A stretch of DNA of 63,773 nucleotides from CAZIOH01 sp964540815 (GCA_964540815.1 CAZIOH010000036.1:1-63773), one strand, 5' to 3'; counted from the first letter of the stretch, positions 44,241 to 53,270 are shown. Numbers and translations: made by a program. Notes: generated by a model from the letters alone, not told the origin.

Positions 44241-45223
44241 CTGGTTCTCCCGGCTGAATCGAGATCGCGATCTCGTTTGGTCTTGAGCAGCTCCATGGCG
44301 AGCAGCAGCAGAATCGACGCCATAGCCAGCACCACCGCGATGGCCTGGGCGGCCTGGTCCTGGCGCTCCTCGAGGTGGCGGTAGATCACCAGCGTCGCGG
44401 TCTCGGTCTTGCCGGCCAGGCCCCCGCTCACCAGCAACACGCCACCGAACTCGCCGAGGGTGCGCGCCGCCGTCAGCGCGATCCCGTAGAGGATGCCCCA
44501 GCGGATGTTCGGCAGGACGACCCGCCAGAAGGTCTGCGCGCGCGAGGCGCCGAGCGTGCGGGCGGCCTCCTCCTCGTTGACCCCGATCGCCTCCAGCACG
44601 GGGGTCACCTCGCGCACCACGCACGGCAACGACACGAAGGTGGTCACCAGCGCCATGGCCGGCCACGCAAAGAGCACCCGAATTCCGCGCGCCGCCAGGG
44701 CCGGCCCGAACCAGCCTTGGCGTCCGAACAGCAACATCGCCATCAACCCCACCACCACCGGGGACACCGCGAACGGCAGGTCGACCAGCCCGCCGAGCGC
44801 CGCGCGCCCGGGAAAGCGGTCGCGGCAGATGGTCCACGCGATGGCCACTCCGAAGACGGTGTTGAACACGATGGCCACTCCGCTCATGAGCGCGGTCATC
44901 GCGAACCCGTGGAGCGCCCAGCGCGAGGTCACGGCGCCCAGGAAGGCGCCCGCACCGTCGGCGAAGGCGCCCGCCACCACCGCCAGCAGCGGACCCACGA
45001 GCAGGACCGCCAGGTAGGCGAGCGGCACGCCGAGGACGAAGGCGCGCCCCACCCAGCGCTGCCAGGTGCGTGCGCCCGCGCGCGGACGTGGGCTCGGCCG
45101 CTCGGATGGCGCGAGCAACCTCGGAGGCGCCGAGGTCGGGATGGCCCCCGAATCGGTGGCCGACCAGACCACGACGATGGATCCCCCGCCGGAGCCCGCG
45201 ACCGACCCGCTAGGCGATGCCAT
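44237..45223 (-). CDS. cysW: Sulfate/thiosulfate ABC importer permease
   Basis: A 328-residue permease of the CysW type with six or seven helices: LGVPLAYLAVLLVGPLLAVVAGAF, the FNTVFGVAIAWTICRDRFPGRAALGGLVDLPFAVSPVVVGLMAMLLFG segment typical of CysW, and the coupling loop ARTLGASRAQTFWRVVLPNIRWGILYG. The ATG at 45223 is taken as start, overlapping the CysT-type stop by 14 bases; this gives a 60-residue N-terminal extension rich in Ser and Pro. It works with CysT as the membrane channel of the importer. Confidence 0.9.
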   Translation of the reverse strand: MASPSGSVAGSGGGSIVVVWSATDSGAIPTSAPPRLLAPSERPSPRPRAGARTWQRWVGRAFVLGVPLAYLAVLLVGPLLAVVAGAFADGAGAFLGAVTSRWALHGFAMTALMSGVAIVFNTVFGVAIAWTICRDRFPGRAALGGLVDLPFAVSPVVVGLMAMLLFGRQGWFGPALAARGIRVLFAWPAMALVTTFVSLPCVVREVTPVLEAIGVNEEEAARTLGASRAQTFWRVVLPNIRWGILYGIALTAARTLGEFGGVLLVSGGLAGKTETATLVIYRHLEERQDQAAQAIAVVLAMASILLLLAMELLKTKRDRDLDSAGRTR

Positions 45224-46130
45224 GGCCGGCCTGCGCTTTCCGGTGGAAGCTCTCCACCACCACGATGAGGGTGAACGCCAGCGCCAGCAGCAAGGTCGAG
45301 ACGGCCGCGGCCGCCTCGGGATGTCCACTCTCGATCTCGCCGTAAATCAGGACCGCGGCGGTCAGGGTCCGGCGCGGGATGTTCCCCGAGACGATCACGA
45401 TCGAACCGAACTCGCCGAGGGCGCGCGAGAAGCTGAGCAGGGTCCCGGTGCGAATCCCCGGCCACAACGACGGCAGGATGATCTGGCGGAAGATCCGCCA
45501 GGGCGAGGCGCCGAGGATCGCCGCCGCCTCCTCCTGCCCGGTGTCGAGATCGAGGAGCAACGGCTGCACCGCCCGCACCACGAACGGCAACGTCACGAAT
45601 AGCAGGGCCAGCACGATCCCCGGCCGCGCGTACATCAGGCGCAGGTGGTGGCCGTCGAACCAGATCCCCACGCCGGATTGCGGCCCGAACAGCACCACCA
45701 GCATCACCCCGGTGACGAGGGTGGGGATGGCGAAGGGCAGGTCGATGAGCGCGTTGACCAGCCGCCGCCCCGGGAAAGGCACCCGCGCCAGCACGTACGC
45801 GATCCAGGTCCCCATCACGGCGTTGATGAGGGCCATGGCCAGGGAGGTCTGCACGGTGAGCCCCAGCGCCGACAACGTATCGGGATTGACGATGGCCGCG
45901 CCGAAGGCGGACAGGCCCTTGCGGAATCCCATGCGCACCACGGCCCCGACCGGCAGGGCGATGAACAGGCCGAGGTAGATGACCACCATGCTGCGGACCA
46001 CGAGACGGCCGAGCCGGGGCTCGGTGGATCGGGGCCGCCGCCGCGGCTCGGAGCCGGGCCGAGCGGACTGGCTGCCCCCGACGGAGGCACCGCCCGGGGT
46101 GACCACGAATGTCGATGTCGGAGGAGTCAT
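45210..46130 (-). CDS. cysT: Sulfate/thiosulfate ABC importer permease
   Basis: A 306-residue permease of the CysT/CysU type: SMVVIYLGLFIALPVGAVVRMGF as first helix, NAVMGTWIAYVLARVPFPGRRLVNALIDLPFAIPTLVTGVMLVVLFGP, and the coupling loop AAILGASPWRIFRQIILPSLWPGI, followed by SRALGEFGSIVIVSGNIP, a hallmark of this family. The ATG at 46130 overlaps the stop of the binding-protein gene (ATGA). Residues 1-45 are a hydrophilic leader. Confidence 0.9.
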   Translation of the reverse strand: MTPPTSTFVVTPGGASVGGSQSARPGSEPRRRPRSTEPRLGRLVVRSMVVIYLGLFIALPVGAVVRMGFRKGLSAFGAAIVNPDTLSALGLTVQTSLAMALINAVMGTWIAYVLARVPFPGRRLVNALIDLPFAIPTLVTGVMLVVLFGPQSGVGIWFDGHHLRLMYARPGIVLALLFVTLPFVVRAVQPLLLDLDTGQEEAAAILGASPWRIFRQIILPSLWPGIRTGTLLSFSRALGEFGSIVIVSGNIPRRTLTAAVLIYGEIESGHPEAAAAVSTLLLALAFTLIVVVESFHRKAQAGHGIA

Positions 46131-47200
46131 TTCGCGTGGGCCTCTTCGATCGCGTGGGTGTAGATGCCGGTGGGCGAAAACAGCTGCGCCTTGACCTTCG
46201 AGAATCCCCCGAGGTCGCGGATGGTGAAGAGATCGGCCACCGGCGCCACCCGGCCTTGCGTCTCGCGCGCGACGCCCGGGTCGATCGGCCGCAGGCCGTA
46301 GGTCGCGAAGGCCCGCTGAGCCTCGGGCGTCTGAAGGAACGCGAGGAAGGCCTCGGCGACCGCCCGCCTGCCGTGCTGGTCCACGTACACGTCGACGAGG
46401 GCGCCTGGGTTGTCGATGCGCAAGGTGCTCCGGGGGGTGACCTGCTCGTAGGTCTGCCCGGCCCGCTGGCCAACCAGGATCTCGTTCTCGTAGGTGAGCA
46501 CGACGTCCCCCATGCCGCGCTCGAAGGTCTGCACGGAGTCGCGCCCGCTGCGATCCATGATCTCCACCCGCCGGAGCACCCGCCGCAGGAGCTCGGCCGG
46601 CGAGGCGCCCCCCGACAGGCTGCGGGTGGGCTCGCGGCTGGCGGCGCCAAAGAGGGCGGCGATGTTCCAGATCGCGCCACCGCTGGTGCTGGGATTGGCG
46701 GTGAGCACGGTGACGTCGTCGCGGGTCAGATCCACCCAGTCGTGGATCCCTTTGGGGTTTCCCGCCCGCACGGCGAACGCCACGACCGAGTGGCTGACGA
46801 GGCCGCCGTGTGGTCCGGCCTCCGGATCGTGCCGGATCAGGCCCGCGCGCCGCAGGCGCTCGACGTCGTCCGACATGGAGAACACCACCACGTCGGCCTC
46901 GAAGCCCTCGACCACCGCCCGGGACTGCGCGCCGCTCGCCCCGTAGGACGCCTCCACCTCGACGGTCGTGCCGGTCTTCTCGCGATACCACCGGGTGAAG
47001 GCCGGCAGGATGGCGCGGTCGTAGGGCTCACGGACCACGCTGAAGGCCGAAATGGTCAGGGTCTCGGTCAGTGACTGGGTGGGGGCCGCTCCGCCGCACC
47101 CTGCGATGCCGAGGAGCAGCAGAGCGAGCCCGGGCAGACCCAGTCTCGCACCGGGCGCGCTGTGCGTGCTCGGCGGAGCCCGCTTGACCGTTGACCACAT
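46127..47200 (-). CDS. sbp: Sulfate/thiosulfate-binding lipoprotein
   Basis: A 357-residue binding protein of the Sbp/CysP type, with a signal ending in the lipobox GIAGC. Family phrases: ISAFSVVREPYDRAILPAFTRWYREKTG, SYGASGAQSRAVVEGFEADVVVFSM, NPKGIHDWVDLTRDDVTVLTANPSTSGGAIWN and GDVVLTYENEI. It should deliver sulfate or thiosulfate to CysT/CysW. The ATG at 47200 lies 71 bases after the stop of the exporter gene. That gap holds a rare A/T-rich patch with an A6 run (47245-47250), a possible promoter element, but I see no clear boxes. Confidence 0.92.
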   Translation of the reverse strand: MWSTVKRAPPSTHSAPGARLGLPGLALLLLGIAGCGGAAPTQSLTETLTISAFSVVREPYDRAILPAFTRWYREKTGTTVEVEASYGASGAQSRAVVEGFEADVVVFSMSDDVERLRRAGLIRHDPEAGPHGGLVSHSVVAFAVRAGNPKGIHDWVDLTRDDVTVLTANPSTSGGAIWNIAALFGAASREPTRSLSGGASPAELLRRVLRRVEIMDRSGRDSVQTFERGMGDVVLTYENEILVGQRAGQTYEQVTPRSTLRIDNPGALVDVYVDQHGRRAVAEAFLAFLQTPEAQRAFATYGLRPIDPGVARETQGRVAPVADLFTIRDLGGFSKVKAQLFSPTGIYTHAIEEAHAK

Positions 47201-47271
47201 GGCAGGAAGGTGACTCTCCCACGCGGCCGGGAGGATTGTCTAGTAAAAAAGACTCACCGTCGTGGTGCGGA

Positions 47272-49197
47272 TCACGCCACGGCGTCGCGTGGCGCGGCGG
47301 GGGCCTCGTCGTCCAGGCTGTCCGTCGCCGCCCGCAGCGCCGCCGCCTCCACATCGGCCTCGGACGGCTCGAGGTGGACGGTCGGGGTGGTCCCGCTCTC
47401 GCCCTCGGGCAGGAAGCCGTCGGACTGGCGGCTCCAGAGCCGAAAGTAGGCGCCGCGCCGAGCCAGCAGCTGGCGGTGGGTGCCGTCCTCGACGATCTGC
47501 CCCTCGTCGAACACCAGGATGCGGTCGAGGTGGGAGATGGTGGACAGCCGGTGCGCCACAACGATGACCGTCTTGTCGGCCATCACCCGGTCGAGGGCGT
47601 CCTTTATGGCGTACTCGGTGATGGAGTCGAGGCTGGAGGTGGCCTCGTCGAGGATCAAGACCGGGGCGTCCTTGAGGATGACCCGGGCGATGGCGATGCG
47701 CTGCCGCTGGCCGCCCGACAGCTTGACCCCGCGCTCGCCCACCAGGGCCTCGTAGCCGCCCGGGATCTGCCGGATGAACTCGTGCGCATGGGCGCGCTCG
47801 GCGGCGATCTCGATGTCGGCGGTGCTGGCCTCGAGCCGCCCGTAGCCGATGTTCTCGCGCAGCGTCCGGTGAAACAGGCTTGGATCCTGCGGGATCAGCC
47901 CGATCTGCGCGTGCAGGGCCTCCTGGGTCATCTCCCGCAGATCGTGCCCATCGATGAAGATGCCGCCCGCCTGGGGATCGTAGAGCCGGAGGATCAGGCT
48001 GACCAGCGTCGACTTCCCCGAGCCGGACAGGCCCACCAGCCCCACCCGCTGCCCGGCCGGGATGGTCAGGCAGAGGTCACGGAACACCGGCTTGCCGTCG
48101 GAGTACGCGAAGCTCACGCGGCGAAACTCGATGACGCCGCCGGCGATCGGCAGCGCGGCCGCCGTCTGCGAGTCGACCAGCTCATGGGGCCGCACGATGG
48201 TGCGCACGCCGTTGGCGACGTTGCCGATGAACTCGAAGAACTCCAGCAGGCGGCGGCTCAGGTTGCGGACCTCGGCGATGATCAGCAGCGACAGGCTGAG
48301 CGCCATCACGAACTGCCCGACGTCGAGGGCGCCCCGGCTCCACAGCGTGAGCGCCACCGCCACCATGCCCACCTTCAGCAAGGCCGCCGAGCCGAACTGG
48401 AACCAGCGCACCCGCTCCATCACCCGGTTCGAGCGCAGGACCGCCGCCAGCTCCCGCTCCTGGGTGCGCGCCAGCTGGGCCCGCTCGAAGTCGAGCCGGG
48501 CGAACAGGCGGGCGGTGGCGAGGTTGGTCACCGAGTCGACGATGTGCCCGGTGGTCTCGCTGCGCCCGGCCGCGGCCGACAGCGCGAAGGGCTGCCCGCG
48601 CCGTGCCAGCACGAAGGACAGCGCGACGAAGAACACCGACCAAGACGCCGCGAAGACCCCGAGCCATCGGTTGGCGCCGAAGAGCAGCACGTTCGACACG
48701 CCGATCACGATGGTCATCGGCCAGAACTCGGCGATCAGGGTCCAGAGCGTCTGGGTGACCCCCTGTGAGGCCTCGCTGATGCGGTGGGCGAGGGCCCCGG
48801 CGAAGTTCTCGGTGAGGAACCGATGCGAGTGGTACTGCAAGTAGTGATAGAGCGCGCGTGCCACGTCCTGGCGCAGGCGCGGGCCGACCCGGAACTGGAT
48901 GGCGCTGGTGGCGCGCCCGAAGCCGAGCTCGCCGAGGCTGAAGATTGCGAACAGCATCAAGGGAAAGCGCAGCTCGGACCACACGGCCGCCCGCGACACG
49001 TGGCCGTGGGTGACGGCAGTGACGATGCGGTTCACCGCGTAGGGGATCAAGATCCCCGCGGTCGCGTTCCCCGTCTCGGTCAGCGCCATCGCCCCCAGCC
49101 AGCCACGGAATCGCCCGCCGACGAAGTGCAGGATGAAACGAACGGGTGTGTCCGGGAGCGCGGGCGTGCCGGGGGCGCGGGTGAAAGACGAGCTCAT
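47272..49197 (-). CDS. ABC exporter half-transporter (membrane plus ATPase)
   Basis: A 641-residue exporter of the MsbA/ABCB type. The N-terminal six-helix domain (about 25-320) contains GPRLRQDVARALYHYLQYHSHRFLTENFAGALAHRISE and GRSETTGHIVDSVTNLATARLFAR, both usual coupling regions. The ATPase domain has Walker A GLSGSGKST, Q-loop LIPQDPSLFHRT, signature LSGGQRQR, Walker B VLILDEATSSLD and VAHRLSTI. All motifs are complete, so it can work as a homodimer. The last 50 residues are an acidic Ala-rich tail. The substrate is unknown. It precedes the sulfate importer genes on the same strand, which may be chance. Confidence 0.9.
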   Translation of the reverse strand: MSSSFTRAPGTPALPDTPVRFILHFVGGRFRGWLGAMALTETGNATAGILIPYAVNRIVTAVTHGHVSRAAVWSELRFPLMLFAIFSLGELGFGRATSAIQFRVGPRLRQDVARALYHYLQYHSHRFLTENFAGALAHRISEASQGVTQTLWTLIAEFWPMTIVIGVSNVLLFGANRWLGVFAASWSVFFVALSFVLARRGQPFALSAAAGRSETTGHIVDSVTNLATARLFARLDFERAQLARTQERELAAVLRSNRVMERVRWFQFGSAALLKVGMVAVALTLWSRGALDVGQFVMALSLSLLIIAEVRNLSRRLLEFFEFIGNVANGVRTIVRPHELVDSQTAAALPIAGGVIEFRRVSFAYSDGKPVFRDLCLTIPAGQRVGLVGLSGSGKSTLVSLILRLYDPQAGGIFIDGHDLREMTQEALHAQIGLIPQDPSLFHRTLRENIGYGRLEASTADIEIAAERAHAHEFIRQIPGGYEALVGERGVKLSGGQRQRIAIARVILKDAPVLILDEATSSLDSITEYAIKDALDRVMADKTVIVVAHRLSTISHLDRILVFDEGQIVEDGTHRQLLARRGAYFRLWSRQSDGFLPEGESGTTPTVHLEPSEADVEAAALRAATDSLDDEAPAAPRDAVA

Positions 49198-49415
49198 GAA
49201 GGTGGACGTCCTGTCGAGCGAAGGGGCCGAGGACGCCCACGCAGGCTAGCGGCGTGGTGGGCGGCGCACAATCCAGACTCTCTCAACCGGCAGATGAGCG
49301 TCTCCCATCGGTCTCTCGCCGGGCAGGCCGCTCGCCCGGCACATGGGTTGCTGTCCGATGGCCCACGACGGGTGTGCGCACGCCGCGCCCGCGCAACCTG
49401 AGACGAGGGGATGAC

Positions 49416-50174
49416 ATGGATCTCGAGCTGAAAGGAAAGCGGGCCATCGTGACCGGTGGCAGCCGGGGAATCGGGAAGGCCATCGCGGGGGTGCTGGCCG
49501 CCGAGGGCGTCGACGTGGTGATCGCCGCGCGCGGGCAGGCCGCGCTCGAGCGCACCGCGGCCGAGTTGACGGCGTTCACTGGGCGCCGGATCGTCCCGGT
49601 CGTGGCGGACACCGGGCGCAGGGACTCGGTGGACGCGCTGGTGGAGAGCGCGGTGCGGGCCCTCGGCGGGGTGGACATCCTCGTCAACAACGCCGCGGTC
49701 CCCGGCGGCGTCTCGAACGCCGCGCGCCTGGCCGAGGTGGTCGACGAGCAGGTCCTCGAGGACATCAACATCAAGGTGGTGGGGTACCTGCGCACGGCGC
49801 GCGCGGTGGCCCCTCACCTCGCCGCCCAGGGCTGGGGCCGGATCATCAACATCGGAGGGCTGGCCCTCTACAATACGGGACGGCCCGTGGCGACCATCCG
49901 AAACGTGGGGGTCGCGGCCGTCACCAAGAACCTGGCCGACGAGCTCGGCCCGCACGGGGTGCACGTGAATGCGCTTCACCCAGGAGCCACGCGCACCGAG
50001 AGGACCGATCCCGAGCAGGCGCGCCAGGCGGCCGCCCGGGTGAGCATCGGGCGGATCATCGACGCCAAGGAGGTGGCGTGGGTGGTGGCGTTCCTGGCCT
50101 CGCCCCGCAGCGTCGCCATCAACGGCGAGGCCATCGCGGTGGGGGGGGGAAGCCTGGGGCACATCCGTTACTGA
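49416..50174 (+). CDS. Short-chain dehydrogenase/reductase family protein without the catalytic triad
   Basis: A 252-residue SDR-fold protein. The nucleotide-binding TGGSRGIGKA lies at 13-22, LVNNAAVPGG at 89-98, and the end ING-EAIAVGGGS-LGHIRY is like many SDR proteins. The catalytic residues are missing. The usual Ser in INISS is Gly (INIGG, about 144-148), and the YxxxK motif aligns with A159-T-I-R-N163, so Tyr and Lys are replaced by Ala and Asn, while VTKNLADELGPHGV downstream keeps the register. It may be an SDR branch with other chemistry or a binding protein. The ATG at 49416 has a GAGGGG site upstream. It is divergent from the ABC exporter across 218 bases with no clear features. 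Confidence 0.85.
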   Translation: MDLELKGKRAIVTGGSRGIGKAIAGVLAAEGVDVVIAARGQAALERTAAELTAFTGRRIVPVVADTGRRDSVDALVESAVRALGGVDILVNNAAVPGGVSNAARLAEVVDEQVLEDINIKVVGYLRTARAVAPHLAAQGWGRIINIGGLALYNTGRPVATIRNVGVAAVTKNLADELGPHGVHVNALHPGATRTERTDPEQARQAAARVSIGRIIDAKEVAWVVAFLASPRSVAINGEAIAVGGGSLGHIRY

Positions 50175-50342
50175 ACCGTGGCGCACGGGGCCGCGCATGG
50201 CTGCTTGGCGGCACGCACTTCGCAAGGCTGGCTGCTGCCGGGGCAGCAGGTGTGCGGCATGGTGCGGCGGTGTTCCGACGGCCGGGCCCGGGTCCCGACC
50301 GCTCTCCCTGCCCGGGGCCGTGGCACGTGGCTTGTAGGGAGG

Positions 50343-50357
50343 TCCTTCCTGGAAGGA
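50343..50357 (+). promoter_or_regulatory. Palindrome covering the tonB ribosome binding site
   Basis: TCCTTCC-T-GGAAGGA ends 10 bases before the tonB ATG, and its right half is the GGAAGGA ribosome site. As RNA it can form a 6-base stem with a 3-base loop that would hide the site. This could lower or control translation of tonB. Confidence 0.4.
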
Positions 50358-50367
50358 AAGAAGACAT

Positions 50368-51249
50368 ATGTCCAGTATTGAACAATTGACGGTGGCCACG
50401 GCCGGTGGGGCCGCCCTCGGCATCGACGAGGACGACACCGGCTTACCCATGGCGGCGGTGGTGAGCGAGCTCGGGCACGACCTGGCCGCGGCGCTCTTTG
50501 GCAACCGGCTCATCGGCTCCTCCTCCGAGAGCCGGCGCCGGGTTGTTCCGTTCCTGATCGTCGGCTTTTCCCTGGCGCTCCATGTCTTCCTGGCGGCGAC
50601 CCTCGCCCGCTTGCCCGCCGACGCGCCCTCGGCCTGGCGCCCGCGCTCGCACGTCCGGGTGACCGTGACCCGGCCCCCCGAGCCGGTCAAGCCCAAGGAG
50701 CTTCCGCCGCCGCCCATCGAGCTTCCGAAGCGGGTTCCGCCGCCACCCCCCATCGTCAAGAAGAAGGTCGCGGTGCTGCCCAAGCCCGAGCCCGTCCCCT
50801 TGGAGGCGCCACCGCCGCCCGCCGAGCCGGTGCTGGCCAAGACCGAGGCCACCGAGCCCGGGGCAGTCATCGGCTCGGCCGAGGGCTCGGTCGATGGGAC
50901 CGGGGTCGTGGGGGGCGTGAAGGGGGGCACCGGCGAGGTGCTGGCCCCACCACCGCCTCCTCCGCCCATCGTGCAAGCCCACGAGGGGGCGGGCTACCTC
51001 AAGAACCCGCGTCCGCCGTATCCGGAGCTGGCCCAGCGACGCGGCTGGGAGGGCGAGGTCCTGCTGCGGGTGCGCGTCAACCCGGCGGGAAGGGTCGAGG
51101 GCGCGGTGGTTCGTCGATCGAGTGGGCGAGAAGTCCTCGACGAGGCGGCCCTCGCCGCCGTGCGGAGCTGGACCTTCGTGCCGGCCCACCAGGGCAGCAC
51201 GGCCATCGCCGGCTCGGTCGACGTTCCGATTGTCTTCAAGCTGCAGTAG
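50368..51249 (+). CDS. tonB: TonB energy-transducing protein
   Basis: A 293-residue TonB. The single helix (VVPFLIVGFSLALHVFLAATLA, about 60-82) has the SLALH spacing that matches the functional Ser-x3-His of TonB. It is preceded by an unusually long cytoplasmic N-terminus of about 58 residues. A Pro/Lys-rich periplasmic spacer (about 100-150, with PPPPPIVKKK), a Gly-rich linker and PPPPPPPI follow. The C-terminal domain has the typical PRPPYPELAQRRGWEGEVLLRVRVNPAGRVEGAVVRRSSGREVLDEAALAAVRSWTFVPA. It should transmit energy from ExbB-ExbD to TonB-dependent receptors such as the one at 12840-15554. A palindrome covers its ribosome site. Confidence 0.93.
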   Translation: MSSIEQLTVATAGGAALGIDEDDTGLPMAAVVSELGHDLAAALFGNRLIGSSSESRRRVVPFLIVGFSLALHVFLAATLARLPADAPSAWRPRSHVRVTVTRPPEPVKPKELPPPPIELPKRVPPPPPIVKKKVAVLPKPEPVPLEAPPPPAEPVLAKTEATEPGAVIGSAEGSVDGTGVVGGVKGGTGEVLAPPPPPPPIVQAHEGAGYLKNPRPPYPELAQRRGWEGEVLLRVRVNPAGRVEGAVVRRSSGREVLDEAALAAVRSWTFVPAHQGSTAIAGSVDVPIVFKLQ

Positions 51250-51303
51250 CCAGGCTTCCCAGTGCGCTCCGAACATCGAAGTAGAAAGTGAGACGAACGA
51301 ATC

Positions 51304-52071
51304 ATGTCCGATAGGATCCTCGAGTGGGTCGTCAAAGGGACCCTGTACCTCCTGGGGGCTTTCTCCGTGGCCACCTGGGCCGTGGTGGCGCTGAAGGCCG
51401 TGCAGGCGGGGCGCGCCCGGCGCCAGAATCGCGCCTTCGCGGCCAGCTTCGGTGGCGTGGGGGGGCAGAGATCGGGTGGACTCCCCACCGCGGCCGAGCT
51501 CGGCAAGTTCGAAGGTCCAGCCGCCCGCCTGGCCCAGGCCGGTCTGCGGGCCATCGAAGAAGCGTCCAGCATCCCGACCAGTGACCGACACGGCGGCTCC
51601 AGCGGAGCCGAGGGCGACCGGCGGGAATATCTCGAGCGCTCCCTCGAAGAGCACGTGCAAAAGGAGCGGCGTCTGGCCGAGGCTGGGCTGGCGGTGCTGG
51701 CCAGCATCGGGACCACCTCACCGTTCGTCGGGCTCTTCGGGACGGTCTGGGGCATCATCCACGCTTTGAAGAAGATCGGTGCCTCGGGCTCGGCGAGCCT
51801 CGAGGTCGTGGCCGCCCCCATCGGTGAGGCCCTGATGGCCACCGGCATCGGGATCGCGGTCGCCGTGCCGGCCGTCCTGGCGTACAACATCTTCATTCGA
51901 CGGTTGAAGGTGCAGCACGGCGAGCTCGAGACCCAGGCGAGCGCGCTCTTCAAGCTGTCGCTGCGGGCGGCGCCAGCCTTGCGAGCCGAGCGCGGGCTCG
52001 GGCGTCAGGTTGCCGGGGCGACCTCGGCGCCCCCGCCCTCCTCTGCCACCGCCGCGCGCGAGGCCGTCTGA
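51304..52071 (+). CDS. exbB: ExbB/TolQ/MotA-family proton channel protein
   Basis: A 255-residue ExbB-type protein with three membrane helices: one near the start (GTLYLLGAFSVATWAVVALKA), and two in the typical C-terminal half (LASIGTTSPFVGLFGTVWGIIHAL and APIGEALMATGIGIAVAVPAVLAYN). The PFVGLFGTVWGI and GEALMATGIGIAVAVPA motifs are diagnostic. It forms the proton channel with ExbD that drives TonB. It follows tonB by 54 bases; its TGA overlaps the exbD ATG by one base. Confidence 0.93.
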   Translation: MSDRILEWVVKGTLYLLGAFSVATWAVVALKAVQAGRARRQNRAFAASFGGVGGQRSGGLPTAAELGKFEGPAARLAQAGLRAIEEASSIPTSDRHGGSSGAEGDRREYLERSLEEHVQKERRLAEAGLAVLASIGTTSPFVGLFGTVWGIIHALKKIGASGSASLEVVAAPIGEALMATGIGIAVAVPAVLAYNIFIRRLKVQHGELETQASALFKLSLRAAPALRAERGLGRQVAGATSAPPPSSATAAREAV

Positions 52072-52490
52072 TGGGCTTCTCGGCGGGCGGTGACGGCGAG
52101 GACGTGATGAGCGAGATCAACGTCACGCCCCTGGTTGACGTCATGCTCGTGCTGGTGGTGGTGTTCCTGGTGACCGCGCCGCTCCTGACCAACGCCGTGC
52201 GCGTGAACCTGCCCAAGACGGCGGCGACCTCTCCGCCCGAAGAGCACAAGGCGCTCAGCCTCAGCATCGATGCGCGCGGCAAGGTGTTCCTCGATCACAG
52301 CGAGGTCGCGCTCCAGAACCTCGAAGGGCAGCTGCGCGGTCTCAAGGCCGGGCTCGGGGGCTCGGGGCGCGAGCTCGGGATCAACCTCAACGCCGATCAG
52401 GGGGTGAACTACGGCGTGGTCGCCAAGGTCATGGCCTCGGTCGACCGCGCCGGCGTCAACCAGCTCTCGGTCCTGACCGTGGTCGAGTAG
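52071..52490 (+). CDS. exbD: ExbD/TolR-family protein
   Basis: A 139-residue ExbD. The single helix contains the essential Asp in MSEINVTPLVDVMLVLVVVFLVTAPLL, in the expected register. The C-terminal periplasmic part has LSLSIDARGKVFLDHSEVALQNLEGQL and ends in GVNQLSVLTVVE, close to family length. The start overlaps the exbB stop (TGATG). With exbB and tonB it makes a complete TonB energising system, the only one in this window. Confidence 0.93.
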   Translation: MGFSAGGDGEDVMSEINVTPLVDVMLVLVVVFLVTAPLLTNAVRVNLPKTAATSPPEEHKALSLSIDARGKVFLDHSEVALQNLEGQLRGLKAGLGGSGRELGINLNADQGVNYGVVAKVMASVDRAGVNQLSVLTVVE

Positions 52491-52508
52491 CGTCGGCGCC
52501 CGGAGGAG

Positions 52509-53270
52509 TCACATTCTCCGAAGGTGCAGACCGAGGAGCAGGGGCGTGCCGTTCATTCGATCGAACGCCGCGCTGGCGCCCCCCGCCTCGTAGTACCGCC
52601 GCATGGACGGCTCGACCACCTTCTCCACCAACCTCAGAAGCGAGAATCCGCTCCTACCTGCCGAAACCTTCAGGCTGTCGAGTGGATGGACGAACAGCTT
52701 CACGGCCTGGAGCGCGTCCTGGTGCCGGAAGGTGCAATCGCCACCGGCGGCTACATCTGGATGCAGATCGGTCACGATGAGCTCTCCTCCCGGCTTGAGC
52801 ACCCGTGCCCATTCGAGCAGGGCGGCCGCGGAGTCGGGGAAGTGGGCCAGCGCCAGGTTGGAGACCAGGAGATCGCAGCTCGCATCGGCGAGGTCGTCCA
52901 GCCGATGATCCGAGACGAGCTGGACCTGCGCTCCGGCATGTTTCTCCAGCAACCGCGCAAGCATGCCCCTCGACACGTCGAACCCGAGCAGCTGAGCTGG
53001 ATTGCGTGCCAGCATCTTCGCCCAGTGCCTGCCGGTTCCACACCCGACGTCCACGATGATCTTCCCTGAGAGCTGGCACGGCTCGAGCAGCTCCGCAAAC
53101 ATGATCTCGTCCAGGGCGACGACGAGATTTCCGGATTCGCTGTCATAGGTGGACGACCACAGGTCGTAGGCTGGCGCGGCCGCCATCTCACCGCCGGAAG
53201 ATCGCTCGCCCGCGCGCCCACGCGCCCGCCCGCTCGCACGCAGGACCCGTCGCAAGAGCTTCGACAACAT
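52509..53270 (-). CDS. Class I SAM-dependent methyltransferase
   Basis: A 253-residue protein with a Rossmann methyltransferase domain at about 60-180: motif I IIVDVGCGTGRHW, acidic residue in LLGFDVSRGMLARLL, DLADASCDLLVSNLALAHFPD as motif IV region, and RVLKPGGELIVTDLHP. The C-terminal 70 residues are less conserved. It resembles UbiE/biotin-type or small-molecule methyltransferases; the substrate is unknown. The start ATG at 53270 precedes a basic N-terminus (SKLLRRVLRASGR). It converges on exbD with 18 bases between the stops, and it lies 82 bases downstream of the membrane-protein gene on the same strand. Confidence 0.82.
   Translation of the reverse strand: MLSKLLRRVLRASGRARGRAGERSSGGEMAAAPAYDLWSSTYDSESGNLVVALDEIMFAELLEPCQLSGKIIVDVGCGTGRHWAKMLARNPAQLLGFDVSRGMLARLLEKHAGAQVQLVSDHRLDDLADASCDLLVSNLALAHFPDSAAALLEWARVLKPGGELIVTDLHPDVAAGGDCTFRHQDALQAVKLFVHPLDSLKVSAGRSGFSLLRLVEKVVEPSMRRYYEAGGASAAFDRMNGTPLLLGLHLRRM

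Noticed and set aside
47239..47262. Intrinsic terminator or promoter at the A6 run between the exporter and sulfate-binding genes
   Set aside because: The T-run on the minus strand lacks a strong stem before it, and no clear -35/-10 pair is present, so I did not call it.
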